Origin: JAOUEA01 sp963825635
GTDB taxonomy: Bacteria > Actinomycetota > UBA4738 > HRBIN12
Direction of reading: 5' to 3'
Assembly (NCBI GenBank): GCA_963825635.1
Contig: CAWGTU010000001.1
Span: forward strand, 1,736,001 to 1,800,000
Length of the DNA stretch: 64,000 nucleotides
Made by a program: the position numbers and the translations under genes. Of this stretch, positions 35,765 through 44,528 are shown piece after piece. The stretch's first letter is position 1, and each line of letters opens with the position of its first letter. Below the pieces are notes generated by a model. The model saw only the letters and a program-made list of their open reading frames with translations, did not search any database and was not told the origin of the DNA.

Positions 35765-36577
35765 TCACGACGCGACGAGCGAGAGCAGGAACGCGCCGTC
35801 GCCGTCGGACCACGTCATCGTCGACCCATCGATCCGGTACGACGCCGTCGCCTCGATCGCCGCGAGTATCGTGGCCTCCTGCTCGGCCACGTCGGGCTGG
35901 CACGCCATCTTCGTAGTCGCGACGGCGCCGAACGAGATCGCGCCCTCGCTCGCGTCGCCGCTCGTCTCGTACCCGCCCGTCATGCGGTTGCAGCCGGTGG
36001 TGCCGGAGAGGGAGCCCGCGTCGAGCGAGACGTCGGCGTCGGCCCCAGCGATCGTCGACGAGACCGCACCGCCACCGATCGCGAGGCCGTCGATGCGCCA
36101 CCGCGTGCCCTCGAGGGCGACCGGGACCTCGGCGTCGTACGTGAGCGTGGTCTCCCCTCCTGTCAGCACCAGCCCCGCGCCCTCGTCGACCACCTCCGAG
36201 GCGTCGAGCTCGGCGAGGGCGGCGATGTAGGCGGCCTCAACCTGCATCAACGGTTCCTCGCACGCCATCTGCGTCGTCGCGCCCGGCTCGATCGTGAGGG
36301 CGCCGCCGTCACCCTCGGTGTAGCTGCCCGCGAACGAGTTGCAGCCGGCGGCCCCGCTGGCGGTGCCGTCGTCCTCGAACCGGATCGTCACCCTGGTCTC
36401 GGGCGGCACGACCTCGTCGATCAGCGCCTCCACCGAGGCGACGTCGAGGATCCACGTCGTGCCGACGATCGATGGAGCCGCGTCGTCACCCCCGGCATCG
36501 TCGCCGGCATCGTCGGCGCAGCCCGCGATCAAGAGCGCCAGGCAGGCCGCGACGATCGGGGCGGTGCCCTGCCTCAG
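35765..36577 (-). CDS. Two-domain META/HslJ-like lipoprotein, probable CTG start
   Basis: About 270 residues. A lipobox (LALLIAGC) is followed by an acidic linker and two META domains (residues about 40-145 and 155-265). Each carries the family's buried cysteine pair region: GAAGCNSFAGSYTEG with TQMACEEPLMQVEAAY, and GTTGCNRMTGGYETSG with TKMACQPDVAEQEA. HslJ-like META proteins are envelope stress proteins. No ATG, GTG or TTG lies upstream of the signal sequence in frame. CTG 36577 overlaps the upstream stop (CTGA) and gives RQGTAPIVAACLALLIAGC, a convincing lipoprotein signal, so I propose it as the start. Confidence 0.75.
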   Translation of the reverse strand: MRQGTAPIVAACLALLIAGCADDAGDDAGGDDAAPSIVGTTWILDVASVEALIDEVVPPETRVTIRFEDDGTASGAAGCNSFAGSYTEGDGGALTIEPGATTQMACEEPLMQVEAAYIAALAELDASEVVDEGAGLVLTGGETTLTYDAEVPVALEGTRWRIDGLAIGGGAVSSTIAGADADVSLDAGSLSGTTGCNRMTGGYETSGDASEGAISFGAVATTKMACQPDVAEQEATILAAIEATASYRIDGSTMTWSDGDGAFLLSLVAS

Positions 36578-37158
36578 GCGGCGACCCCGGCCCCGGCCTC
36601 GAGCTTCGACTTCGCGTGACGGAGCTCGAACGCCATCACGATCTCACCGATGCCCTTGAAGATCGCCATGAACCCGACCCAGAACAGGATCAGCGAGACC
36701 CGAGCCGGGTAGAACGATTGCGAGACCCACGCTGCGAGCAGGATCTCGAGGATGCCGACGGCCAGCCCCAACCCCCACACCGGGTTGGTGTCCCGTGAGA
36801 GCAGCGCGGCCACCACGGACATGGTCCCCATGAGGACCAGCAGCAGGCCCAGCACCGATGCGAGCGCGGTGACCGTGTCGATCGGGCGGAAGAACCCCCA
36901 CAACGCTCCTAGGATGAACAACACCCCCAGCGCGACGTGGACCCACTTCCAACCGCCCGAGAACGTGGCGGACGCGAGGAACTCGTTGATCGCAGCGCCC
37001 AGGAACATGAAGCCGATCAGGATGCCCACGGTCGCGACCGACATCCGGTCGAACTGGAACACGATCATGGCGATCAGCAGCCACGCGAGCCCCGTGATCA
37101 GGAACAGCCACCAGTTCTTCGCGAAGCCCGTGGCCTCGCGGCGGATATCAGCGTCCAT
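36574..37158 (-). CDS. HdeD/DUF308-family membrane protein
   Basis: A 194-residue membrane protein with six helices in three repeated hairpins, for example WWLFLITGLAWLLIAMIVFQ and TVALASVLGLLLVLMGTMSV-type segments. This is the HdeD/DUF308 pattern. The family is linked to acid or membrane stress, with no known biochemical activity. Its stop overlaps the proposed CTG start of the META lipoprotein, which suggests the two envelope proteins are made together. Confidence 0.82.
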   Translation of the reverse strand: MDADIRREATGFAKNWWLFLITGLAWLLIAMIVFQFDRMSVATVGILIGFMFLGAAINEFLASATFSGGWKWVHVALGVLFILGALWGFFRPIDTVTALASVLGLLLVLMGTMSVVAALLSRDTNPVWGLGLAVGILEILLAAWVSQSFYPARVSLILFWVGFMAIFKGIGEIVMAFELRHAKSKLEAGAGVAA

Positions 37159-37181
37159 CGGTTCCCCCCGTGTGTCGGAAC

Positions 37182-37199
37182 GAGGGCGTCATCGCCCTC
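37182..37199. terminator. Short hairpin downstream of clpX
   Basis: GAGGGCG-TCAT-CGCCCTC forms a perfect 7-bp stem between the end of clpX and the start of the HdeD-like gene, both on the minus strand. No U-run follows, so terminator activity is uncertain. Confidence 0.4.
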
Positions 37200-37274
37200 A
37201 CGGGCGAATCATGGAACGGGAACGGCGAGGATTCCAGCACCCGGCATTGCGCGGTCGAGCGACCCAGCGTCGAG

Positions 37275-38546
37275 CTAGGCGGTCTTCTCCTGGCGCTCGC
37301 TGCGCTTCTTCGTGGTCTTCGCGTGCGGCACCAAGGTGGGGTTCACGCCCGTGAGCACGACGTCCTTGTCGACGAGGCACTTCGTGACGTCCTCGCGCGA
37401 GGGCAGCTCGTACATCACGTTGAGCAGGACCTCTTCCATGATCGCGCGCAGCCCGCGCGCACCGGTGCCACGCATGATCGCCTGCTCGCTGATCGCACGC
37501 AGCGCGTCGTCCTTGAACTCGAGCTCGACGCCGTCGAACTCGAAGAAGCGCTGGTACTGGCGCACGAGGGCGTTCTTCGGCTTCGTGAGGATGTCGACCA
37601 GGGCGTCCTCGTCGAGGTTGTCGACGCTCGTGATCACCGGGAGGCGACCGACGAACTCGGGGATCAGGCCGAACTTCAGCAGGTCCTCGGGCAACACCTG
37701 GGAGAAGACCTCGCCGATGTCCTTGTCGGCACGAGAGACGACGTCGGCGCCGAAACCGACGCCCTTGCGCCCGATGCGGCTCTCGATGATCTTGTCGAGC
37801 CCGGCGAAGGCGCCGCCGCAGATGAACAGCACGTTGGTGGTGTCGATCTGGATGAACTCCTGGTGCGGGTGCTTGCGGCCACCCTGGGGCGGAACGCTCG
37901 CCTGCGTGCCCTCGAGGATCTTCAGCAACGCCTGTTGCACGCCCTCGCCGGAGACGTCGCGCGTGATCGACGGGTTCTCGCTCTTGCGCGCGACCTTGTC
38001 GATCTCGTCGATGTAGATGATGCCGGTCTCGGCCTTCTTGACGTCGTAGTCCGCGGCCTGGATCAGCTTCAGCAGGATGTTCTCGACGTCCTCGCCGACG
38101 TACCCGGCCTCGGTGAGCGCCGTGGCGTCGGCGATCGCGAACGGCACGTTGAGCATGCGGGCGAGCGTCTGTGCCAGGTAGGTCTTGCCGCATCCGGTCG
38201 GCCCGAGGATCATGATGTTCGACTTCTGCAGCTCGACGTCGTCGGTCGTGGCGCCCACCTGGATGCGCTTGTAGTGGTTGTAGACCGCGACCGAGAGCAC
38301 CTTCTTCGCTCGCTCCTGGTCGACGACGTATTCGTCGAGGAACGAGAAGATCTCCTGCGGCTTGGGCAGCTCGTCGAGCTTCAGCTCGGTCGTCTCGGAG
38401 AGCTCTTCCTCGATGATCTCGTTGCAGAGGTCGATGCACTCGTCGCAGATGTAGACACCGGGGCCGGCGATCAGCTTCTTGACCTGCTTCTGGCTCTTCC
38501 CGCAGAAGGAGCACTTCAGCAGGTCGGAATCCCCGAACTTGGCCAT
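37275..38546 (-). CDS. clpX: ATP-dependent Clp protease ATP-binding subunit ClpX
   Basis: A 423-residue AAA+ unfoldase feeding ClpP. The N-terminal zinc-binding domain has CSFCGKSQKQ and YICDECIDLC. The AAA+ core shows Walker A (GPTGCGKTYLAQTLA), the GYVG pore loop (LTEAGYVGEDVENILL), Walker B (GIIYIDEIDK), the RKH-like substrate loop and the ClpP-docking IGF-equivalent region. It ends with TKKRSERQEKTA. It is the last gene of the tig-clpP-clpX group, 72 bp after clpP. Confidence 0.96.
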   Translation of the reverse strand: MAKFGDSDLLKCSFCGKSQKQVKKLIAGPGVYICDECIDLCNEIIEEELSETTELKLDELPKPQEIFSFLDEYVVDQERAKKVLSVAVYNHYKRIQVGATTDDVELQKSNIMILGPTGCGKTYLAQTLARMLNVPFAIADATALTEAGYVGEDVENILLKLIQAADYDVKKAETGIIYIDEIDKVARKSENPSITRDVSGEGVQQALLKILEGTQASVPPQGGRKHPHQEFIQIDTTNVLFICGGAFAGLDKIIESRIGRKGVGFGADVVSRADKDIGEVFSQVLPEDLLKFGLIPEFVGRLPVITSVDNLDEDALVDILTKPKNALVRQYQRFFEFDGVELEFKDDALRAISEQAIMRGTGARGLRAIMEEVLLNVMYELPSREDVTKCLVDKDVVLTGVNPTLVPHAKTTKKRSERQEKTA

Positions 38547-38618
38547 CTGCCTCTCTTCCCTCTCCGACGGACCGAACGGCCGGGTCTCGCGACCCGGCCG
38601 ATATGTGTCAGCGCATTA

Positions 38619-39272
38619 TCACGCGCCCGCGACCCCGGCGGAAGCAAGCTCGGCGATCCCGCGCGTGGTGATGATCTCGTCGATCGCTCCGTACTCCTTC
38701 GCCTCGTCGGCCGTGAGGATGAAGTCGCGGTCGGTGTCCTTGGCGACCTTCTCGATCGGCTGGCCGGTGTGATGGGCGATCAGCTTCTCGAGGAGCTGGC
38801 GCGACCGGGTGATCTCCTTGGCCTGGATCTCGATGTCGACGGCCTGACCCTCGGCGCCACCGTGCGGCTGGTGCAGCAGCACGCGTGAGTGCGGCAGGGC
38901 GAACCGCTTGCCCGGCGCCCCGGCGAGCAGCAGCACCGCTGCGGCGCTCGCGGCCTGGCCCATCACGATCGTGGACACGTCGGGCTTGATGTACTGCATC
39001 GTGTCGTAGATCGCGAACAGCGACGTGATGACCCCACCCGGCGAGTTGATGTACAGGTGGATGTCCTTGTCGGGGTCCTCGCTCTCGAGGTGCAGCAGCT
39101 GCGCCATGATCAGGTTGCCGACGTTGTCGTCGATCGGGGTGCCGAGGAAGACGATGCGCTCCTTCAGCAGACGCGAGTAGATGTCGAACGAGCGCTCGCC
39201 GCGGCTCGTCTGCTCGACGACCACGGGCACCAGGTAGTCGTTGGCGGTGATGTTCGTTCGCATATCGGTCAT
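38619..39272 (-). CDS. clpP: ATP-dependent Clp protease proteolytic subunit ClpP
   Basis: A 217-residue serine peptidase. The catalytic Ser is in VMGQAASAAAVLLLAGA, His in RVLLHQPHGGAEGQAVD and the Asp in the TDRDFILTADEAKEYG region. KERIVFLGTPIDDNVGNLI at the N-terminus is typical. ATG 39272 overlaps the tig stop (ATGA). A second ATG three codons later (RTNITANDYL) is also possible. Only one clpP is seen here, whereas many actinobacteria have a tandem pair. Confidence 0.95.
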   Translation of the reverse strand: MTDMRTNITANDYLVPVVVEQTSRGERSFDIYSRLLKERIVFLGTPIDDNVGNLIMAQLLHLESEDPDKDIHLYINSPGGVITSLFAIYDTMQYIKPDVSTIVMGQAASAAAVLLLAGAPGKRFALPHSRVLLHQPHGGAEGQAVDIEIQAKEITRSRQLLEKLIAHHTGQPIEKVAKDTDRDFILTADEAKEYGAIDEIITTRGIAELASAGVAGA

Positions 39273-40591
39273 GTCGTCTCCTCGGCGTCGTCGGAGGTCT
39301 CGGGTTCGATGTCGGCACGCTCGACCAGCAGATCGAGGGCCTTGCCTCTGATGATATCCCCGGCCAGCGTCACGATCTGACCGGTGCGTTCGAGCTGCTT
39401 CGCGAGCTCCTTCGGATCGCGACCGTAGGCCTCTGCGAGGGAGGTGATCTCGGTGCCCAGCTCGTCGGCGTCGACCTCGATCGACTCGGCCCTCGCGACG
39501 CCCTCGAGGGCCAGGTCCGCCTTGATCGCCCGGATCGCGTGATCGCGCGAATCCTCTCGGAGCCGGGCCTCGTCCCACCCTTGGGCCTCGAGCAGGTCGT
39601 CGAGCGTCACCCCGGCGCGCTGGGCGCGCTCCCCGGCGCTGGCGACCCGGTGCTCGGTCTCGTCGTCGATCAGCGTGTCGGGGATGTCGACCTCGATCGA
39701 GTCGATCATGGCGTCGAGCACGCGGTCTCGGACCGTCCCCGCGACCTCGCGCTCCTTCATCTCGCCCAGGCGCGTGCGCAGGTCCTCGCGGAGCTGGTCG
39801 ATCGTGTCGAACTCCGACGCGGTCTTCGCGAAGTCGTCGTCGGCCTCGGGGAGCTTGCGTGCCTTCACGTCCTTCACGAGCACGGTGAGGTCGGCGGTCA
39901 CGCCGGCGAGCGACTCCCCCGCCCCCGGTCCCATCTCCTCGGACACCTTGAGGATGTCGCCGGGCTTCGTGCCGGCCAGCTGCTCGTCGAGGGCGGCTCC
40001 GAACTCACCCGACCCGACGAAGTAGAGGTAGTCGGTCCGGGTCAGGCCGTCGATCTCCTCGTCGCCTGCGAGCGCCTTGACGTCGATCGTGGCGAAATCA
40101 CCGTCGATCACCGGCCGGTCGGCAGGCTCGAGCTCGGCGAACCGCTCACGCAGGCGATCGATCCACTCGTCGACGTCGGACTCGGCGACCTCGGCGCTCG
40201 GCTTCGTCACCTTCAGGCCCGAGTAGTCGCTCTCGCTCAGCTCGAGCCGGGGCCTGACCTCGACCACGGCGGTGAACACGAGGGGTGCATCGTCGGCGAA
40301 CCCCTCGAGGTCGATCTCCGGGTCGGCGATCGGGGCGAGGTCCTCGTCGGAGACCGCCCGACGGTAGTACTGGGGCACGGCGTGCTCGAGGAACTCGTCG
40401 CGCACGACCTCGCGCCCGATCTGGGCATCGATGATCTGCTTGGGCACCTTGCCCTTGCGGAACCCGGGGATCTTGACCTGGTTCGCGATGCTCTTGTAGG
40501 TGGCGTCGAGCTCCTTCGAGTACTCGTCGGGCGGGATCTCGACGGTGAGCTTGACGGTGTGCTTCTCGGTGTTCTCGACGGTCGTCTGCAT
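39269..40591 (-). CDS. tig: Trigger factor
   Basis: A 440-residue ribosome-associated chaperone. The N-terminal ribosome-binding domain has the signature VKIPGFRKGKVPKQIID. The FKBP-type prolyl isomerase domain lies around residues 155-245 (DGDFATIDVKALAGDEEIDG, YLYFVGSGEFGAALDEQLAG). The helical C-terminal arms follow, with a glutamate-rich end (ETSDDAEETT). Start ATG 40591 (QTTVENTEKHTVKLTVEIP) is clear. It leads the tig-clpP-clpX operon. Confidence 0.95.
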   Translation of the reverse strand: MQTTVENTEKHTVKLTVEIPPDEYSKELDATYKSIANQVKIPGFRKGKVPKQIIDAQIGREVVRDEFLEHAVPQYYRRAVSDEDLAPIADPEIDLEGFADDAPLVFTAVVEVRPRLELSESDYSGLKVTKPSAEVAESDVDEWIDRLRERFAELEPADRPVIDGDFATIDVKALAGDEEIDGLTRTDYLYFVGSGEFGAALDEQLAGTKPGDILKVSEEMGPGAGESLAGVTADLTVLVKDVKARKLPEADDDFAKTASEFDTIDQLREDLRTRLGEMKEREVAGTVRDRVLDAMIDSIEVDIPDTLIDDETEHRVASAGERAQRAGVTLDDLLEAQGWDEARLREDSRDHAIRAIKADLALEGVARAESIEVDADELGTEITSLAEAYGRDPKELAKQLERTGQIVTLAGDIIRGKALDLLVERADIEPETSDDAEETT

Positions 40592-40680
40592 AGGTCCAGT
40601 CAGGCTACCCGAGATCGTTTCGAGCGGTCCTCGGCCGAAGGTCCAGGCGTGGCGCGGGTGTCGGCCGATAGGCTCGGTGC

Positions 40681-41460
40681 GTGTTCGAGCACGAGCGCGC
40701 GTTCGCGAACGGACTGGCCGACCGGGCCGCTGACATCGGCATGGGCCTGTTCCTGGGCGACGGGCTCGAGGTCCGGCACAAGGCCGACCGTACCGTCGTG
40801 ACCCAGGCCGACACGTCGATCGAGGCGATGGTGCGCGAGCAGGTCGCTGCGGCGTTCCCCGACGACCACGTGCTCGGCGAGGAGGAGGGCGGCACCGACC
40901 GAGCGACCGGCCGCGTCTGGATCGTCGACCCCATCGACGCCACCGCCAACTACGCCCGGGGCATCCCGATCTGGGCCACGCTGATCGCCCTGCAGGTCCA
41001 CGGTGAGTTGGCGCTCGGGATCGTGAACGCCCCGGCGATCGGCGAGCGGTACGAGGCCGCACGCGGCGCCGGCGCGCGGATGAACGGCCGGCGGATCGGA
41101 GTCAGCGACGTCGGCCGCCTCGACGAGGCCCAGGTGTTCCACGCGGGGCTCGAGGCGTGGCCCGACGATCGCCGGCAGCGAGCCGTCGCGCTGCTCGAGC
41201 GAGCGCCCCGCACCCGCGGGTTCGGCGACTTCTGGGGACACACACTCGTCGCCCGGGGCGCCGGAGAAGCGATGATCGAGCCCGAGCTCAACCTGTGGGA
41301 CTACGCGGCGTTCCAGGTCGTGGTCGAGGAAGCCGGTGGCCGGGTCACCCAGCTCGACGGCTCGCCCACACGCCACCTCGGTAGCGTGGTCTCGTCGAAC
41401 GGGCGCGTGCACGACGAGATCCTCGCGGCGTTCTCCGGCGGACCACCTGCGCCGGGCTAG
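40681..41460 (+). CDS. Inositol-monophosphatase-family phosphatase (HisN-like)
   Basis: A 259-residue metal-dependent phosphatase of the IMPase superfamily. Metal ligands are visible in VLGEEEGG (Glu), VDPIDATANYARGIP (the DPID motif) and LNLWDYAAFQVVVEEAGG (the WD motif). The start FEHERAFANGLADRAADIG resembles histidinol-phosphatase HisN of actinobacteria more than inositol phosphatases, but the substrate cannot be settled. GTG 40681 starts it, divergent from tig across 89 bp. Its 3' end overlaps the convergent phosphotransferase gene by four bases. Confidence 0.85.
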   Translation: MFEHERAFANGLADRAADIGMGLFLGDGLEVRHKADRTVVTQADTSIEAMVREQVAAAFPDDHVLGEEEGGTDRATGRVWIVDPIDATANYARGIPIWATLIALQVHGELALGIVNAPAIGERYEAARGAGARMNGRRIGVSDVGRLDEAQVFHAGLEAWPDDRRQRAVALLERAPRTRGFGDFWGHTLVARGAGEAMIEPELNLWDYAAFQVVVEEAGGRVTQLDGSPTRHLGSVVSSNGRVHDEILAAFSGGPPAPG

Positions 41461-42304
41461 GCGGTCAGCAGGCGCTCGATCGTCGCGGCGTCGCCGGCGA
41501 CGACCTCGGCCGCCCCTTCCCGCGAGACGGGATCGGGATCTTGCAGCGTGTGGTTCGCCATATGCAGCGACCGCGACGCGGCGAAGATGCGGATCTCACC
41601 GGGTTCCCGCTCCGGCCACGGCTCGAGGCGCTCGTACCCCTCGCGGAGGGCCCCCTCGAGGAGCTCGAACCGGGGGTGCGCCGCGAGCGCCCAGACCGTG
41701 ACGCTGAGATCCTGCACCGGCCAGCCCGCCATCGCATCGTCGAAGTCGAGGATCGCGACACGGCCGTCGGATTGCACGAACACATTGTCCTCGTGGAGGT
41801 CGGCGTGCAGCATGCGGGGCGGCTCGGTCGCCAGCAGACGTTCGATCGCCTCGACGGTGAGCTCCCTCGTGCGCTCGAATGCCCCTCGTAGCCGGTCGTC
41901 GACGATGGTCGCGTGTGCCTGGTCGAAGGGCACCTCAGCCTCGCGGAACGGGTACGGCGAGTCCCACACCTGCATACCCGGAGGCAGGGCGAAGGATCGA
42001 GCGTGACGGTGCAGCCCGGCGATCGCTTCACCGAGGGCGGCAACGTGTTCGGGAGCCATGTCGTCGGCCAAGCGAGCGCCCTCGAGCCAGCCGAAGAGCA
42101 CGCACATGCGTGACTCGGGCACACCAGCATGCCGGGCCTCGACGACGAGGGACCCGTCGCGAGCCACGATCGGCGCCGGCACCCGCACCGACCCGTCGGC
42201 GCGATCAGGTCGTACCGCTCGAGCGCCCGCGCGGCGAGGCGCCGGAGTCGCTCGGTGCGCTGGTCGCTCGACAGCTCGAGGAAGGCGTCGCCCGAGGCGC
42301 TCAC
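41457..42304 (-). pseudogene. Aminoglycoside-phosphotransferase-family kinase with deleted N-lobe segment
   Basis: APH/choline-kinase fold protein. From ATG 42304 the frame reads SASGDAFLELSSDQRTERLR ... ERYDLIAPTGR. At about 42190 coding jumps to another frame (VRVPAPIVARDGSLVVEARH) that continues to the stop at 41457. The C-lobe is complete: Brenner motif MLHADLHEDNVFVQSDG, DFG-equivalent AILDFDDAMAGWP. The stretch that should hold the ATP-binding strands and lysine (about 45-50 residues, usually containing an RVHRPGY-like segment) is missing at the junction. The gene has therefore lost part of its nucleotide site and its frame. The start overlaps the cyclodeaminase-like gene stop. Confidence 0.65.
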
Positions 42305-43278
42305 AGCTCGATCGTGTCGCCGAGTTCAGCCGCGGCGGCCATCACGGCGTTGGCGGCCGCGACGTCCTGCACGCCGACGCCCGTGAGGTCGCAGACGGTC
42401 ACCTGCGCCGGATCGGTTCGACCGAGCGCCTCGCCCGCACAGACCCGGCCGAGCTCGACCGCCCGTGCCTCCTGGTCGGGTGCGTGCTGCAACTCGCCCA
42501 GCGTGCGGCACTGCTCCCGCGAATCGACCACGAGCAGATCGGCACGCCGCAGGATCTCGGGGTCGAGCTCCTGCTTGCCCTGCCCGTCGGAGCCCACGGC
42601 CGTCACGTGGACGCCCGGCGCGAGCCACCCCATGTCGACGAGCGGTCCGTGTGCGGCCGTGCAGGTGATCACCACGTCGGCGCCGTCGACCGTCTCCTGG
42701 GCGGACCCGAGATGCTTGACCGCGCAAGTATCCCCGAGGCGGACCTGCAGGTCCTGGGCGGCACGCGCTGCATGCGCAGGGTTCCGTCCCCAGACCCGCA
42801 CCTCGGAGAAGCCGGGCCGCACCTCGGCGAGCGCCTCGACCTGGTAGCGGGCCTGGGCGCCGGTGCCGATCACGGCCACCCGATCGACACGCTCGGGTGC
42901 CATGTGTCGCGCCGCCACACCCCCCGCCGCTCCCGTCCGCAGGTCGGTGAGGTACCCGCCGTCGAGCAGGAACGCCGCCGGCGATCCGTCACGCGCATCG
43001 AAGACGATCACGAGCCCGTCGATCGCCGGCGGCTCGAGCCCGTAGAAACCGCTCGCGGCCTTCACCGCATAGTACGGGGAACCGTGGAGGTGCCCGGCCT
43101 TCACATGGATCTCACCCCGGGCCTCGGGCACGTCGAGGTGGATCACCCCGGGGAGCTCGGCGGCGCCTGACGAGTAGGCGATGAACGCTCGCTCGCACGC
43201 GTCGATGCACGCTCGCATGTCGATCGCCGCTCGCACGTCGTCGGCTCGGAGGATGCGGACCCGACCCACGGTCGCCAC
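42301..43278 (-). CDS. Ornithine cyclodeaminase / mu-crystallin family protein
   Basis: A 325-residue NAD(P)-dependent enzyme. The Rossmann motif is DRVAVIGTGAQARYQVEALA, preceded by the substrate region HVKAGHLHGSPYYAVKAASG (Lys that contacts substrate) and LLDGGYLTDLRTGAAGGVAA. It ends LTGVGVQDVAAANAVMAAA, the usual family close. Members include ornithine cyclodeaminase, alanine dehydrogenase and ketimine reductases; which one applies here is not determined. It is divergent from an aminotransferase across 77 bp, suggesting a shared amino acid route. Confidence 0.87.
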   Translation of the reverse strand: MATVGRVRILRADDVRAAIDMRACIDACERAFIAYSSGAAELPGVIHLDVPEARGEIHVKAGHLHGSPYYAVKAASGFYGLEPPAIDGLVIVFDARDGSPAAFLLDGGYLTDLRTGAAGGVAARHMAPERVDRVAVIGTGAQARYQVEALAEVRPGFSEVRVWGRNPAHAARAAQDLQVRLGDTCAVKHLGSAQETVDGADVVITCTAAHGPLVDMGWLAPGVHVTAVGSDGQGKQELDPEILRRADLLVVDSREQCRTLGELQHAPDQEARAVELGRVCAGEALGRTDPAQVTVCDLTGVGVQDVAAANAVMAAAAELGDTIEL

Positions 43279-43355
43279 CCTACCGGCAGCCTGCCCGGCG
43301 ATGCGCGGGCATCGGGTGCTACGGTCGCGGGGTCACCCCGACGAAGGGCTCACGC

Positions 43356-44486
43356 ATGACGATCGAGCAGTTCCGCATGGAGCGCTACCAGTCCCTGCAC
43401 TGGCACGAGGTCGACCACGACCTGTCGGAGTCGGGGGTGGTGCCGATGTCGATCCGCGAGCTGCTCGGGCCCGTGGCCGACGCCGAGGCGTTCCTCGCGA
43501 CGACGCTCGGCTATCCCCTCTCGGAAGGCTCCGAGGAGGCGCGCGCCAACGTCGCCGCCTGGTACCCGGGAGCCACCGCGGAGAACGTGACGATGGTCAA
43601 CGGCGGGTCCGAGGCGAACTTCCTCGCGCTCTGGGCGCTGCTGGAACCCGGCGACCGCCTCGCGTTCATGGTTCCCAACTACATGCAGGGCTGGGGGCTG
43701 GGATCGGCGTTCGGACGCGCGAGTGACCGGGTGCGGCTGCGCCTCGGTGACGACGGATGGACGCTCGACGTCGACCAGCTGCACGACGCGGTCACGAAGC
43801 GGACGAAGGCCGTGATGGTCTGCAACCCGAACAATCCCACCGGTCACATGCTCACCGAGCGGGAGATGGACGAGGTGGTGAAGGCCGCCGACCGCGCCGA
43901 CGCGTGGATCGTCTCCGACGAGATCTACCGGGGCGCGGAGCTCGAGGGGGACGTCGCCACGCCCACGTTCTTCGGGCGCTACGACAAGGTGATCGTGACG
44001 AGTGGGCTCTCGAAGGCGTTCGCGATGCCGGGATTGCGCGTCGGATGGGCGGTCGCCCCCCCGAAGATGATCGCCCGGATCTGGGAGCGCCACGACTACA
44101 CGACGCTCACCCCATCGGCGGTGAGCGACCGCCTCGCCGCGTTCGCGATGCTGCCCGACGTGCGCGAGGCGATCCTCGGTCGCACGCGGGCGATCGTGCG
44201 GGCCAACTACCCGCGGCTCGAGGCGTGGCTGCGGACCCACGACGACATCTTCACCTGGGACCGTCCCGACGCCGGCGCGATCGCCTACGCGAAGTACGAC
44301 CTGCCGATCAAGAGCCTCGAGCTCGCCGAGCGCATCCGGACCGAGCGGAGCGTGCTGCTCGTGCCCGGCGACATGTTCGGCCTGAAGAAGGGGCTCCGGT
44401 TCGGCTTCGGCTACGACATCGAGCACACGCTGAAGGGGCTGTCCCTCGCCGACGATGTGCTGGCCGAGATCGCCGCCGCTCGCTGA
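43356..44486 (+). CDS. PLP-dependent aminotransferase class I/II
   Basis: A 376-residue fold-type I aminotransferase. The NPNNPTG motif is VMVCNPNNPTGHMLTE, followed by WIVSDEIYRGAELEG (Asp/Tyr contacts to PLP) and the Schiff-base lysine in TSGLSKAFAMPGLRVGW. The arginine that binds substrate carboxylate is near the C-terminus (KKGLRFGFGYDIEH). Substrate is unknown. The divergent cyclodeaminase-like gene hints at imino- or diamino-acid catabolism. Confidence 0.88.
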   Translation: MTIEQFRMERYQSLHWHEVDHDLSESGVVPMSIRELLGPVADAEAFLATTLGYPLSEGSEEARANVAAWYPGATAENVTMVNGGSEANFLALWALLEPGDRLAFMVPNYMQGWGLGSAFGRASDRVRLRLGDDGWTLDVDQLHDAVTKRTKAVMVCNPNNPTGHMLTEREMDEVVKAADRADAWIVSDEIYRGAELEGDVATPTFFGRYDKVIVTSGLSKAFAMPGLRVGWAVAPPKMIARIWERHDYTTLTPSAVSDRLAAFAMLPDVREAILGRTRAIVRANYPRLEAWLRTHDDIFTWDRPDAGAIAYAKYDLPIKSLELAERIRTERSVLLVPGDMFGLKKGLRFGFGYDIEHTLKGLSLADDVLAEIAAAR

Positions 44487-44528
44487 GATCCCCACCCCCC
44501 GTCGGACCACCTCGCTAGGCTGCTCGCC

